Position numbers and translations under genes: made by a program. From Anaerolineae bacterium (GTDB taxonomy: Bacteria; Chloroflexota; Anaerolineae; Aggregatilineales; Phototrophicaceae), in assembly GCA_019912965.1 (NCBI GenBank), contig JAIOHM010000127.1, positions 16,577-80,576 of the forward strand: 64,000 bases of DNA, in the 5' to 3' direction. The stretch's first letter is position 1. Each line of letters opens with the position of its first letter. Below the pieces are notes generated by a model that made no database searches, had not been told where the DNA came from, and saw only the letters and a program-made list of their open reading frames with translations. Positions 49,057-57,981 of the stretch are shown piece by piece.

Positions 49057-50685
49057 TCAAATGGGCTGGGGCACATAAGCTTCATAAATGGGCGCGAATA
49101 TCAATCCCTGCATCTTTAAGCCCTGCACACGGTAGAGATAGGCTGCCCCGGTCATGATTTGCCATGCGACATCCGTGACATGGCGGTTGGCTGGGTCTTG
49201 CAAGTAGGTTCCCTTTGCCCATGCGTTGAAAGCACCCATTGATGGCCCACACCAAATTTGATAATCGAGTTCGCGCCCTTTTTCGCCACTGTTCGACCAG
49301 CGTGACGAAAGACCAAGATACCAGCGAAAAATGAGCGCCATTTTACGCTTTGGATTGTCGTTGGCACGATGAATCTGTTCCGGGTCACGTTCCATAAAGT
49401 AGTTGACAGTATCCCGCCAGATATCGTCCATCGGGCGCTTGAGGATTTGCTTTTCCAGTTTTTCCCGCTCTTCAAGAGGAATGGCTTCAACAGATGCATA
49501 TTCACGATACAGTTCATATAGCCGCTGTGCTCGCATAGGGAACATCGTCCCGCGCTTAAGAAGCTGTACTTTTACACCCATCTCAAACATATCGGCAGCG
49601 GGAGCCATCATCACATCCGCCATATCTGCTTCACTGAGGAGTTTTTTGGTATGGGATGATGCACCCGCCTCCATACAGGATTGATTGATAGAACCTGTGA
49701 CGATATATGCTGCCCCCATCATAAATGCTGCCAAAGCCGCTGATGGTGTACCAATGCCGCCCGCTGCACCCACACGGACGGGTTTGGCGAATTGGTATTT
49801 GGCTTGTAGTTCGTCACGCAGGCTGAGGATGGACGGCAAGATAACCACTAACGGACGGTTATCGGTATGCCCGCCTGAATCGGCTTCTACGGTCACATCA
49901 TCAGCGACCGGAACTCGACCCGCTAACTGTGCCTGTTGTTCAGTGATAAGTCCTTGTTCAACCAGCGGACGCAGCAGCCGTTCGGGGGCGGGTTCCATAA
50001 ATTTCTGCGCGGTTTCCCGGCGCGAGACTTTGGCAATGATGCGGTTGTGAATGATGATGTTGCCTTGTGCATCAGTGCTCAACCCGGCGGCGCGGTAGCG
50101 GACAACATGTGGTGTGAGATCAAGAAATGCTGATGCTTCTACTGTAGGCACGCCGTATTGCAGGAATAATTCAACAGCGCGCCGTTCCATCGCTTCTTCG
50201 CTGGGGCTGTGGATCAGATTAAAGGCGTAAGGTGCATTGGGGAGTGCTGCCTGCACTTGTTGAATTGCGCTTTCCAGACGCTGCCCAACGACCCCCGCCG
50301 CGCCAAAGGAACTCAACAGCCCCGCACTTCCCATTGCCGTAACCAGTTCTACCGACGCAATCGCGTTCGCCATCGCGCCGCTGGCATATGCCAACCTGAC
50401 CCCATAGTCTTCACGGAATGTCGCGTCACCGAACTGTTCCGGTTTCAAAGCCAGTGTAGAAGCGCACAGCGAATAATCACCCTCTGATACCTCTTGCCCA
50501 GTGTTGGTGAAACCGATTCGTCCATTATTGACGATCACATATACAGGCAGATCAATGTGGTTCAGGCAGGCTTTGATCCCCGCCTCATCATAGACAATCG
50601 TATTGGGGTCACCATGCCATCTTCGGGATAATGTGCCGCTCGTTTGTACCGCGATGCCGTTGTTGCTATGGGCTGTGTTATACAT
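49057..50685 (-). CDS. pfaD: PfaD-type enoyl reductase (trans-acting)
   Basis: The 542-residue protein has the PfaD pattern: N-terminal LARE-type segment (YAFNLIHSPSEEAMERRAVELFLQYGVPTVEASAFLDLTP), an NPD-like FMN domain with EADSGGHTDNRPL, RVGAAGGIGTPSAALAAFMMGAAYIVTGSINQSCMEAGASS, then a conserved C-terminal domain ending with YEAYVPQPI. PfaD supplies the trans enoyl reduction in PUFA-type synthases. It is the last gene of the Pfa-type operon, 9 bases after the KS-CLF gene, and shares the strand with the ABC exporter further downstream. Confidence 0.93.
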   Translation of the reverse strand: MYNTAHSNNGIAVQTSGTLSRRWHGDPNTIVYDEAGIKACLNHIDLPVYVIVNNGRIGFTNTGQEVSEGDYSLCASTLALKPEQFGDATFREDYGVRLAYASGAMANAIASVELVTAMGSAGLLSSFGAAGVVGQRLESAIQQVQAALPNAPYAFNLIHSPSEEAMERRAVELFLQYGVPTVEASAFLDLTPHVVRYRAAGLSTDAQGNIIIHNRIIAKVSRRETAQKFMEPAPERLLRPLVEQGLITEQQAQLAGRVPVADDVTVEADSGGHTDNRPLVVILPSILSLRDELQAKYQFAKPVRVGAAGGIGTPSAALAAFMMGAAYIVTGSINQSCMEAGASSHTKKLLSEADMADVMMAPAADMFEMGVKVQLLKRGTMFPMRAQRLYELYREYASVEAIPLEEREKLEKQILKRPMDDIWRDTVNYFMERDPEQIHRANDNPKRKMALIFRWYLGLSSRWSNSGEKGRELDYQIWCGPSMGAFNAWAKGTYLQDPANRHVTDVAWQIMTGAAYLYRVQGLKMQGLIFAPIYEAYVPQPI

Positions 50686-50694
50686 GAGTGTTTC

Positions 50695-53600
50695 TCACTG
50701 ATTGGGTGTGTTCACGAGGCGCACACCTACATCTTTAAATTCGTAAATTCGGAGGGTGTCTTTCCACAGGCTGGCATCTGCTGTGATGTTGATTTCGTGG
50801 TTGACATACTGTACCTGCTTGATATGGACTTCAACATCTACGCTGCTGGTATTTCCCAAAACCTGCCCACGATATTTCCACACGGCTTCATGATCTTCAA
50901 CATGTCCAAAGCGTGGCGACTGTAAATTTTTATCGAGACCTGCTTGCAAAACATAGGTTTGGATGGCTTGTGTGACGGTTTCCAGGCCAAGCGAACCGGG
51001 CATCACCGGGTCCTGGTGGAAGTGGCAGGCAAAATACCAGTCCGACGGATGCACAGTTTTAGTGGCATAAATATATCCTTGCCCATGCTTGCCGCCATGA
51101 ATATCGAGCATGACATCATCCAGAAACGCCAGTTGGCGCTTGGGCAAACTCATCCGGGAAGGCTGGTGCAGCGATGAATCATGCTGAGCATGGAGACGCA
51201 TCAGAGACACATGAGGATTGGCAATGTGCCATTTGGCAGGTGGATTACCCATATCCAGTCCAGCCTGACTGGATAAGGATTGTTTTGTGAAATAGCCAAA
51301 TGTCGAACTGCCAACATAGAATGATTCACCATCCACCATCATGTCGAAGGTGTACTTTTGGATGATGATTCCCTGCAAGATTGTGGAGGAAACAAGCTCT
51401 ACCCGGTTGACCAGTGTCCGTCCGCGTAAATCGACCTCACGAAGCAATTTGCTCTTGCCATCAAGGTTGCGGAAATAGAAATCAATATCGGGCGAATCGA
51501 GTATTGGCCCCATGTAAGCGGACAAGAATCCGCACGGCTGCAAGGCCATTTCCATAAGCATGGAATAGGGCGCAAATGGGTACGAATTATCCCTATAGAA
51601 CCATGCATCAGGTGGCACATCATACTCGGTCACCATGCTGCTGCCTGTTTTGGTGACCAGACGTGTCGCATTGATCTCGACCACTCGTGTAAACAGCATC
51701 AAATCGGTGTTTGGGATTCGCGGTGCGCGCTGGTGATCGTAGATAGTGAATTCAGGGCCAAAACAGGCCGCTATTGACCCATGTGCGAATTGATCGATTT
51801 GTGCAGTGTCGAAAAGTGCAGCATGTCGATCATACCGCAGGGGTATTGGCTGTGGTGTGATCAGCCTGGGGGTTGTGATGACCGCAGTGGGAGATTGTGC
51901 CGCAGTTTGTAGCTGCGCTCGCAGTGCCGTACCGATTTCACGCAGTCCCGTCAATCGGTTTTGCAGTGTGGTATCGTGACCATGCGCGAACACGGGTTCC
52001 GAAACAGTAAAACGCTCCAGCGTTTGGTCAAGCGCAGGGCGAGGTATCGATTCACGCTGGGCCAGTTTTCGGTCACCAATCAAACGGCGATTGTCTTCGC
52101 TGAGAATCACGGAACGGACAGGTTCACCACCGAGGGTGATGGTACGCGGCAGGCGTTTACGCTCATGGGCTGTCGCCAGTCCCGATTCGTACAGGGTGGA
52201 TAAATCCACCGGAACACGATGACTGACCAGTCGGGCGAGCATCTTTATCAGTGCAGTATGATCGTCAAGACGCAGGGCATCAATAGAGACAGCCACATGC
52301 TCTCGTTTTTCGCCGCGCAAGGTATCGCTTATCCAACGGGTGCAGGTTGAGCCGGGTCCCAATTCAATGAAGATCCGCGCTCCATCTTTGTAAGCCCGAT
52401 GAATCAAGCGTGGAAAATCAACTTGCTTGCAGGATACGCGTGCCAGACTGCGTGCGATTAAATCTTTATCCAATCGCAGCGGCTCATAATCGGCGGCAGA
52501 GTAAAAGGTGACATCTTTCGAGCTTTGATGCACTGGCAGGTCGTAGATACGATAAAAAGCATCATATTCCGACAAGATTGCGTCATTGTGGATGACTGTT
52601 TCAAATGGTGCACGTACCGATTCACACCCCAGCCGTTCGATGACGCGCTGGCAGGCTGCCGGTTCGCCCGCGATGACCACTTCTTTCGGGGTGTTGATGT
52701 GAGTCAGGTAAACATGTATTTCATGCGAAAGCTGTGCATGGACATCCGCCGGATTTGCCGCCAGTACATACGACGCCCAGAAATTGTCTCCCGCTGTGGT
52801 GGATAGTCCCCATGCTTCACGAATGGCATCCTTGCGTCCAGACAATCGCGATTGAAAAAGGGGTGAATGGTGCAAGAGTGTTCTCGCCTGATCGCTGTCA
52901 CGCCACACTTCTATTGCCCACAACATGCTGCTTTCACCGAGGCTGTAGCCAAATGTTATGTTTGGCTTGACCTTGAATATCTCGCGCATGACATGGGTAT
53001 AGAGGACTGTAAACAACGATCCGGATTCCATCATGGAGCGATGATTGCTCGCCAGTCGTGCGCGTTGTGCGCGTACCTGAGCACGGTCAGGTGCCGTTAG
53101 GCTGCGCGGATAAAGCAGTGTTTCCGCAATCTGATCGCCAATGTCCCACCCCAATGCGGCAATCGGGTCTATCGAAGGGAACATATGCAGCCAGTCGCGC
53201 CCATGATCTACATATGAATTAAATGCACCGGGATAGACAAAGGCAATGCCACCTGTGTCGCCTAGAGGATTCGCGCTGAAGGCACTTCCTGTAGGGGTTT
53301 GCCAATCGCTGCCGCGCTCAAAGGCTTGTGGAATCCCGGTAAGGGCAAGTTGAACCTCTCTCTGGATCATGTTTCGATCACGACCCACGATGACGGCAGC
53401 ATAACGCCCATTGCGGAAGGCAGCAAATGTTGTTTGTGCCAGTGTTGGCAGTGGATGGTCACCGTCGAGATCGCTGGAAAGCTGGTGTAGACGCTGCATA
53501 AGGCGTTCACGGCTGTCAGCGTCGATAGGAAATAAATAGAATGTTTTGTGCTTGAGATAGCTGCTGCCCGATTCATCAGGGGAATGTACACCTGCATCGG

Positions 53601-56247
53601 AGAGGATAACATGCGCGCACGTTCCATCCTCGCTGATGCCGCTGATTGCTGCCCGACGTGGCGTTCCATTTGGAGTAAACCAGGTACGCGAATGCTGGGC
53701 GACATAAAATGCGCTGTTTTCCCATGCACTTGGCAGTTTTGGACTTGACCAGTGAGGTGTGGCCGGGATAAAGCGCCGCTGCAAACATAACGCTGCTTTG
53801 ATCAGGCTGGCGATACCTGCCGCCGCCCCTGTATGCCCGATATTGGCTTTTACACTGCCCAATGCTGTTTGCGGGATATCCGAAGTGCTGGTATAGATGC
53901 GGTTCAGGCCCAGAATTTCGGCTTCATCTTGCGCGGCGATTCCGCTGGCGGATGCTTCAATATAGCCGATATCCTGTGGGGAAATCTTCGCGGTCGTTAG
54001 CGCGTTTTTAATGGTTTGTGCGACGGTGTTCGCATCGACACCGGGCAGAATAGAAACACTTTCGAGGGTTGCATACACACGCTGGTCATGAACTTTGTCA
54101 GCGCGTTTTAGCACCACCGCGCCTGCCCCTTCGCCTGCCATCCAACCGTTCGAGTTTTGGTCAAAACTCAGGGTAACACTGCCGCTATTGAGGGGGTGCT
54201 GCTGACGCCGAACCATCACATTTTCCACCCCCGCGGCCAGATCAATCGCCCCGACGACGACCGCTTCTAAGTGGGTATCTGCAAGCAAAATCTGCGCGAC
54301 TTCGAGGGCCTTATAGACAGAATTTTCGGCGGATGACAGCGTAAAGGCCGGGCCAGAGAAATTCCACAGTGCACTTACGCGGCTGGAAACGATGTTGCCG
54401 ATATAGCTGGTGTACTGGTTGACCTGAACGAGGGGACTGATTGCATCTTTGACAATCTGCTCAACATCATCAATATCGGTTTCAACCCCCAGTCCATTAG
54501 CTGACAGACTCTGTTTAATCTGCCACGAGAGATCAAGGCGGGTGCGATACTGGTGCAGGCTGAGTTCCGTGCCCAGCACAACAATCACCGCGATATTGTT
54601 GTCTTGTGACAAGCCAGCATCCTGAACAGCATTATCCGCGACCTTGAGCAAAAGGAGATGCTGCGGCGTTGGCTGGTCGTCTTCCTTGGGTGGAAATTTG
54701 AAGCGCAGAAAGTCGATTTCAAATGAGTCAATATAGGCTGCGGCGGGGGCATCATCCGCCAAACCCTTCCAGCGTTTTGGCGGCAGTGGTGTGAAATGTT
54801 GAGTGCCATCATAAAGGGTCTGGGCGAAGGCTTCCAATCCATCGCAGCCGCCAAACTGGGCATCCATACCGACAATCGCCAGCTTGGGTTTGTCGATGCG
54901 TGCTGTCGGCGCTGTTTGGGATCGCTGGGCTGCGGCAGGATTCTGTAAAATGAGGTGTGCGCTGACGCCGCCAAAGCCGAAGGCATTGATCCCGGCTGTT
55001 TTTTCGTGCTGTGTCCAGATGGTATTTTGCCGGACGATTTGCGCCGCGCCAAAATGTTGAGAAGTAAGCGGGTTTTGCACCCCGATGGTGGCGGGAATCT
55101 GGTCATGCTGCATACTCAGGATTACTTTGAGAATGCTGGCGAGTCCAGCAGCGGTGAGTAAATGCCCATGATTTGCTTTGACCGAGCCGATCAATGGGGC
55201 GGTGTTCACTGCGCCGAAAAATGCATCCATCGACTGAAGTTCGGTTTTGTCGCCTAATGGTGTTCCGCTGGCATGACATTCAATGTACTGGACACTACGC
55301 GGATCAACCCTGTTTTTGTAGGCGCGTTGAAAAGCCAGAATTTGCCCGCTGGAGTTAGGGGTTAAGGGGTGTTTGCCCCGCCCATCATTCGATAAGCCAA
55401 TGCCTGCGACAACCGCATAAATTGTGTCGCCATCACGCACAGCATCTTCATAGCGTTTCAGCACCAGCAGCCCCGCCCCCTCGCCGGAAATCAATCCCTC
55501 GGAGTTGGCATCCAGCGGCAGACTTGACCCTTGTTTGGGGTAAGCGCCAAAGTGGGTGAAGCCCATGTTGACGAACAGTGGATCGGCTGCACTGACCGCG
55601 CCTGCCAGCATCAAATCGGCTTGACCTGTATTCAAATAAGCACAGGCCAAGCCAACCGCATATAGCGAGGAAGCACAGGCCGCATCAATGCAGAACTGCA
55701 CACCGCCGAGGCCAAGCGTTTGCGCCACGATGGAGGCTGGAGGGTTCAGTACAGTATCTGAGGTAGAAAAATTTTCGGCGTGCGGGAATTGAAAATCATC
55801 AATGCCTGTGAGTTCGGCAATGGCCTGTTCAAGTACCGGGTTGTAGACAGCGCCGACCAGTTTATGGGATTCCTGCGTTGGGAATGACAGGTTTCCAAGA
55901 ATCAAACCGCAGCGCGCAAGTACATCTGCCCGATCAAGATAGCCGCTGTCGCGCAGGGCTTCACGCGAAACATACAGTGACCAACCTGCTGCTTTATCCA
56001 TGCCTTCGGGAATATCTATTGGGGCGTTCACATAACCACCGCGCAGCGAATAGGTGGTGTCGTTTGTGCGGCGTTGCTGGGCGTAGTAGTGGTCTGGATT
56101 GACCCCAAACTGTTTTTCTGTCGCCAGCGATGTGGTATTTAGCCCCTGCGTGAGATTGTGCCAATACTCATCTGGAGTCGCCGCGCCGGGAAACAGGCAC
56201 GACAGCCCGATGATGGCAAATTTTTCGTTGGTTTGGTCTTGGTTCAT
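50695..56247 (-). CDS. pfaC: PfaC/PfaB-like megasynthase: KS-CLF-AT-DH-DH
   Basis: An 1850-residue multidomain protein. Domain 1 (about 1-450) is a ketosynthase with C191 in DAACASS and the two His in ECHASGTPLGD and KANHGHL. Domain 2 (about 455-905) is a KS-like chain-length factor in which the Cys is replaced by Glu641 (SSAENSVYKALE) and EAHGTG has become EASASG. Domain 3 (about 995-1345) is a PfaB-like acyltransferase with GYSLGE. Domains 4 and 5 (about 1470-1850) are FabA-like hot-dog units; the last has the active-site HFHQDPVMPGSLGLE. PfaB is normally a separate gene, so an AT inside PfaC is unusual. The ATG overlaps the preceding stop by 4 bases. Confidence 0.92.
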   Translation of the reverse strand: MNQDQTNEKFAIIGLSCLFPGAATPDEYWHNLTQGLNTTSLATEKQFGVNPDHYYAQQRRTNDTTYSLRGGYVNAPIDIPEGMDKAAGWSLYVSREALRDSGYLDRADVLARCGLILGNLSFPTQESHKLVGAVYNPVLEQAIAELTGIDDFQFPHAENFSTSDTVLNPPASIVAQTLGLGGVQFCIDAACASSLYAVGLACAYLNTGQADLMLAGAVSAADPLFVNMGFTHFGAYPKQGSSLPLDANSEGLISGEGAGLLVLKRYEDAVRDGDTIYAVVAGIGLSNDGRGKHPLTPNSSGQILAFQRAYKNRVDPRSVQYIECHASGTPLGDKTELQSMDAFFGAVNTAPLIGSVKANHGHLLTAAGLASILKVILSMQHDQIPATIGVQNPLTSQHFGAAQIVRQNTIWTQHEKTAGINAFGFGGVSAHLILQNPAAAQRSQTAPTARIDKPKLAIVGMDAQFGGCDGLEAFAQTLYDGTQHFTPLPPKRWKGLADDAPAAAYIDSFEIDFLRFKFPPKEDDQPTPQHLLLLKVADNAVQDAGLSQDNNIAVIVVLGTELSLHQYRTRLDLSWQIKQSLSANGLGVETDIDDVEQIVKDAISPLVQVNQYTSYIGNIVSSRVSALWNFSGPAFTLSSAENSVYKALEVAQILLADTHLEAVVVGAIDLAAGVENVMVRRQQHPLNSGSVTLSFDQNSNGWMAGEGAGAVVLKRADKVHDQRVYATLESVSILPGVDANTVAQTIKNALTTAKISPQDIGYIEASASGIAAQDEAEILGLNRIYTSTSDIPQTALGSVKANIGHTGAAAGIASLIKAALCLQRRFIPATPHWSSPKLPSAWENSAFYVAQHSRTWFTPNGTPRRAAISGISEDGTCAHVILSDAGVHSPDESGSSYLKHKTFYLFPIDADSRERLMQRLHQLSSDLDGDHPLPTLAQTTFAAFRNGRYAAVIVGRDRNMIQREVQLALTGIPQAFERGSDWQTPTGSAFSANPLGDTGGIAFVYPGAFNSYVDHGRDWLHMFPSIDPIAALGWDIGDQIAETLLYPRSLTAPDRAQVRAQRARLASNHRSMMESGSLFTVLYTHVMREIFKVKPNITFGYSLGESSMLWAIEVWRDSDQARTLLHHSPLFQSRLSGRKDAIREAWGLSTTAGDNFWASYVLAANPADVHAQLSHEIHVYLTHINTPKEVVIAGEPAACQRVIERLGCESVRAPFETVIHNDAILSEYDAFYRIYDLPVHQSSKDVTFYSAADYEPLRLDKDLIARSLARVSCKQVDFPRLIHRAYKDGARIFIELGPGSTCTRWISDTLRGEKREHVAVSIDALRLDDHTALIKMLARLVSHRVPVDLSTLYESGLATAHERKRLPRTITLGGEPVRSVILSEDNRRLIGDRKLAQRESIPRPALDQTLERFTVSEPVFAHGHDTTLQNRLTGLREIGTALRAQLQTAAQSPTAVITTPRLITPQPIPLRYDRHAALFDTAQIDQFAHGSIAACFGPEFTIYDHQRAPRIPNTDLMLFTRVVEINATRLVTKTGSSMVTEYDVPPDAWFYRDNSYPFAPYSMLMEMALQPCGFLSAYMGPILDSPDIDFYFRNLDGKSKLLREVDLRGRTLVNRVELVSSTILQGIIIQKYTFDMMVDGESFYVGSSTFGYFTKQSLSSQAGLDMGNPPAKWHIANPHVSLMRLHAQHDSSLHQPSRMSLPKRQLAFLDDVMLDIHGGKHGQGYIYATKTVHPSDWYFACHFHQDPVMPGSLGLETVTQAIQTYVLQAGLDKNLQSPRFGHVEDHEAVWKYRGQVLGNTSSVDVEVHIKQVQYVNHEINITADASLWKDTLRIYEFKDVGVRLVNTPNQ

Positions 56248-57977
56248 GGTAGCGCTTCAGGCAGTCGGTTTTTCAGAAAAAGTTCGTTCAGGTGCTGGCT
56301 CATGGTGACTTCCAGATCGTTGACCACCATATAGACGCGGTTTTCGTCGTCGTAGAGGGTGATACCCGCAATGACATTCGTATCACTGTGAGAACGTACC
56401 TGCATGGTGACGTAAAACGTTTGGCCGAATACGCCCTGCCGAAAATGCTGTCCACTGGCAGCGCGCAGCGGCAGACTGCCCATTTTGTAAAAGTGGCGCG
56501 ACCAGATGCCAATACTTTGCAGCCCAATATCAGCCATCGCATAGTTGAAGGCTTGTACCGGGAACTGCCCTTGATAAGCGGCATCAGTAGGGGGCAGCAC
56601 ACAACGCATAACTACGCCGCGTTTGTCGATGTTCAGAACACGCTCAACACCTTGAAAACTGTAACCGTGAAAAAGCGTGCCATCCTGATAAAGCGGCGCA
56701 CCGGGAATCGCTTGGGTGTTTGATGGGATGATGGGCGGCTCGAAGGTTGGGGCATCTGGCAAAAGAGCGCGCAGCATGATTTGGGCGCTGTAATGAAAAC
56801 GTTTTTTGCCTTCCGCATTTTGACTGTGAACCATCGCATCGATGACAATCTCATCGGCTGTCTTGCTGACTTCTTTTAAGTCCAGCGTGTATTCATTAGC
56901 TAAAGTTTCGTCAAATACGATGCCTTTTAAGACGCGGTAGTTGTCAAAAGCAAAGAAACGATAACCGCGATTGACCTGTTCGCAAGCGTTGGCGATCCAC
57001 GACATAGCCGAAACCATCGGCAGCACTGCCCGATGGTTGACCACATGATCGCCCAGGAACGGATTATCGGCCAAATGCAGTTTGCGGCGCAGATGAACTG
57101 TATTGAGTTCGGCACTAGGCGGAGCAGGCTGTGGCTGAATCGCGCTGCCGATGACGATTTGTGCGGGGCGCTGCCCGTTAGCGCGTAGTTCATCAACCAA
57201 CATGCGCGTCCCAACCTCAATCGGAATGACTTTAATGTCGAGTTTGTCAAAGTATTCGCGCAACTGTGGCGTGACCATGCCACCATCCCAAGGCCCCCAA
57301 TTGATCGAGATCACGTTGCAGGCAGGATAGTGCTTGCTGAAATGATGGGCGATTTTGTTCAGGACTTCGTTAGCAATCGCATAATCAGCCTGACCAACAT
57401 TGCCATAAAACCCGGCAACTGACGAGAATAAAACCAACGCCGTGAGTTGGGATGGTGGTACGACAGCCAGTATATTTTCAAGTCCAGCAACTTTAGCAGA
57501 ATAAACCGTTTCAAAATCGGCGGCTGTTTTGTTTTCGATCAGTTTATCAGCGAGGTTGCCTGCACCGTGAATGACTCCGGTGATGGTGCCGAACGGATTG
57601 TGTGATGCCAATGCCGTCTGTAGGGCAGTCTGATCAGTTATATCCGCGCTGATGTAGATAGCGTTACCACCTGCCGCCTGGACAGCAGTAACCGTCTGGC
57701 GAATTTCGCGCTGCGCCGCTACATTACCGACCATCTGGCTAATCAGTGCTGGAGTCGGCTTGTCACCACGCGCCCGAACCTCAGCAATCGCTTGATTTTT
57801 CAGTTCGGATTCTTGCGAGATACCCTGTGCCCATGCGGGTTCATCCTGTAAAGCGGTACGCCCTAACAGGATGAACTTACAGCGGAAATGACGTGCGAGG
57901 TCGATTACACACTGCGCAGTGATGCCACGCGCACCACCACTGACCAGTAATACTGCTGACGACGTAAGTGGTGTCAT
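56244..57977 (-). CDS. split ketoreductase catalytic half plus dehydratase-like domain
   Basis: A 577-residue protein. Residues 1 to about 270 are the catalytic half of a PKS ketoreductase, opening with the NADPH loop VSGGARGITAQ and carrying GVIHGAGN, LFSSVAGFYGN (Ser) and QADYAIANE (Tyr, Asn). Residues about 290-577 form a double hot-dog DH-like region with LADNPFLGDHVVNHRAVLPMVSAM, in which the usual Gly after H-x3 is His. In PfaA these regions follow the ACPs in one chain. Here they form a separate gene that starts 4 bases after the stop of the PfaA-like gene, which itself ends with the structural half of the ketoreductase. Confidence 0.9.
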   Translation of the reverse strand: MTPLTSSAVLLVSGGARGITAQCVIDLARHFRCKFILLGRTALQDEPAWAQGISQESELKNQAIAEVRARGDKPTPALISQMVGNVAAQREIRQTVTAVQAAGGNAIYISADITDQTALQTALASHNPFGTITGVIHGAGNLADKLIENKTAADFETVYSAKVAGLENILAVVPPSQLTALVLFSSVAGFYGNVGQADYAIANEVLNKIAHHFSKHYPACNVISINWGPWDGGMVTPQLREYFDKLDIKVIPIEVGTRMLVDELRANGQRPAQIVIGSAIQPQPAPPSAELNTVHLRRKLHLADNPFLGDHVVNHRAVLPMVSAMSWIANACEQVNRGYRFFAFDNYRVLKGIVFDETLANEYTLDLKEVSKTADEIVIDAMVHSQNAEGKKRFHYSAQIMLRALLPDAPTFEPPIIPSNTQAIPGAPLYQDGTLFHGYSFQGVERVLNIDKRGVVMRCVLPPTDAAYQGQFPVQAFNYAMADIGLQSIGIWSRHFYKMGSLPLRAASGQHFRQGVFGQTFYVTMQVRSHSDTNVIAGITLYDDENRVYMVVNDLEVTMSQHLNELFLKNRLPEALP

Positions 57978-57981
57978 TTAC

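Noticed and set aside
48842..49060. 72-codon minus-strand frame after pfaD
   Set aside because: The start is a TTG, no ribosome-binding site is seen, and the sequence resembles no family; probably non-coding.
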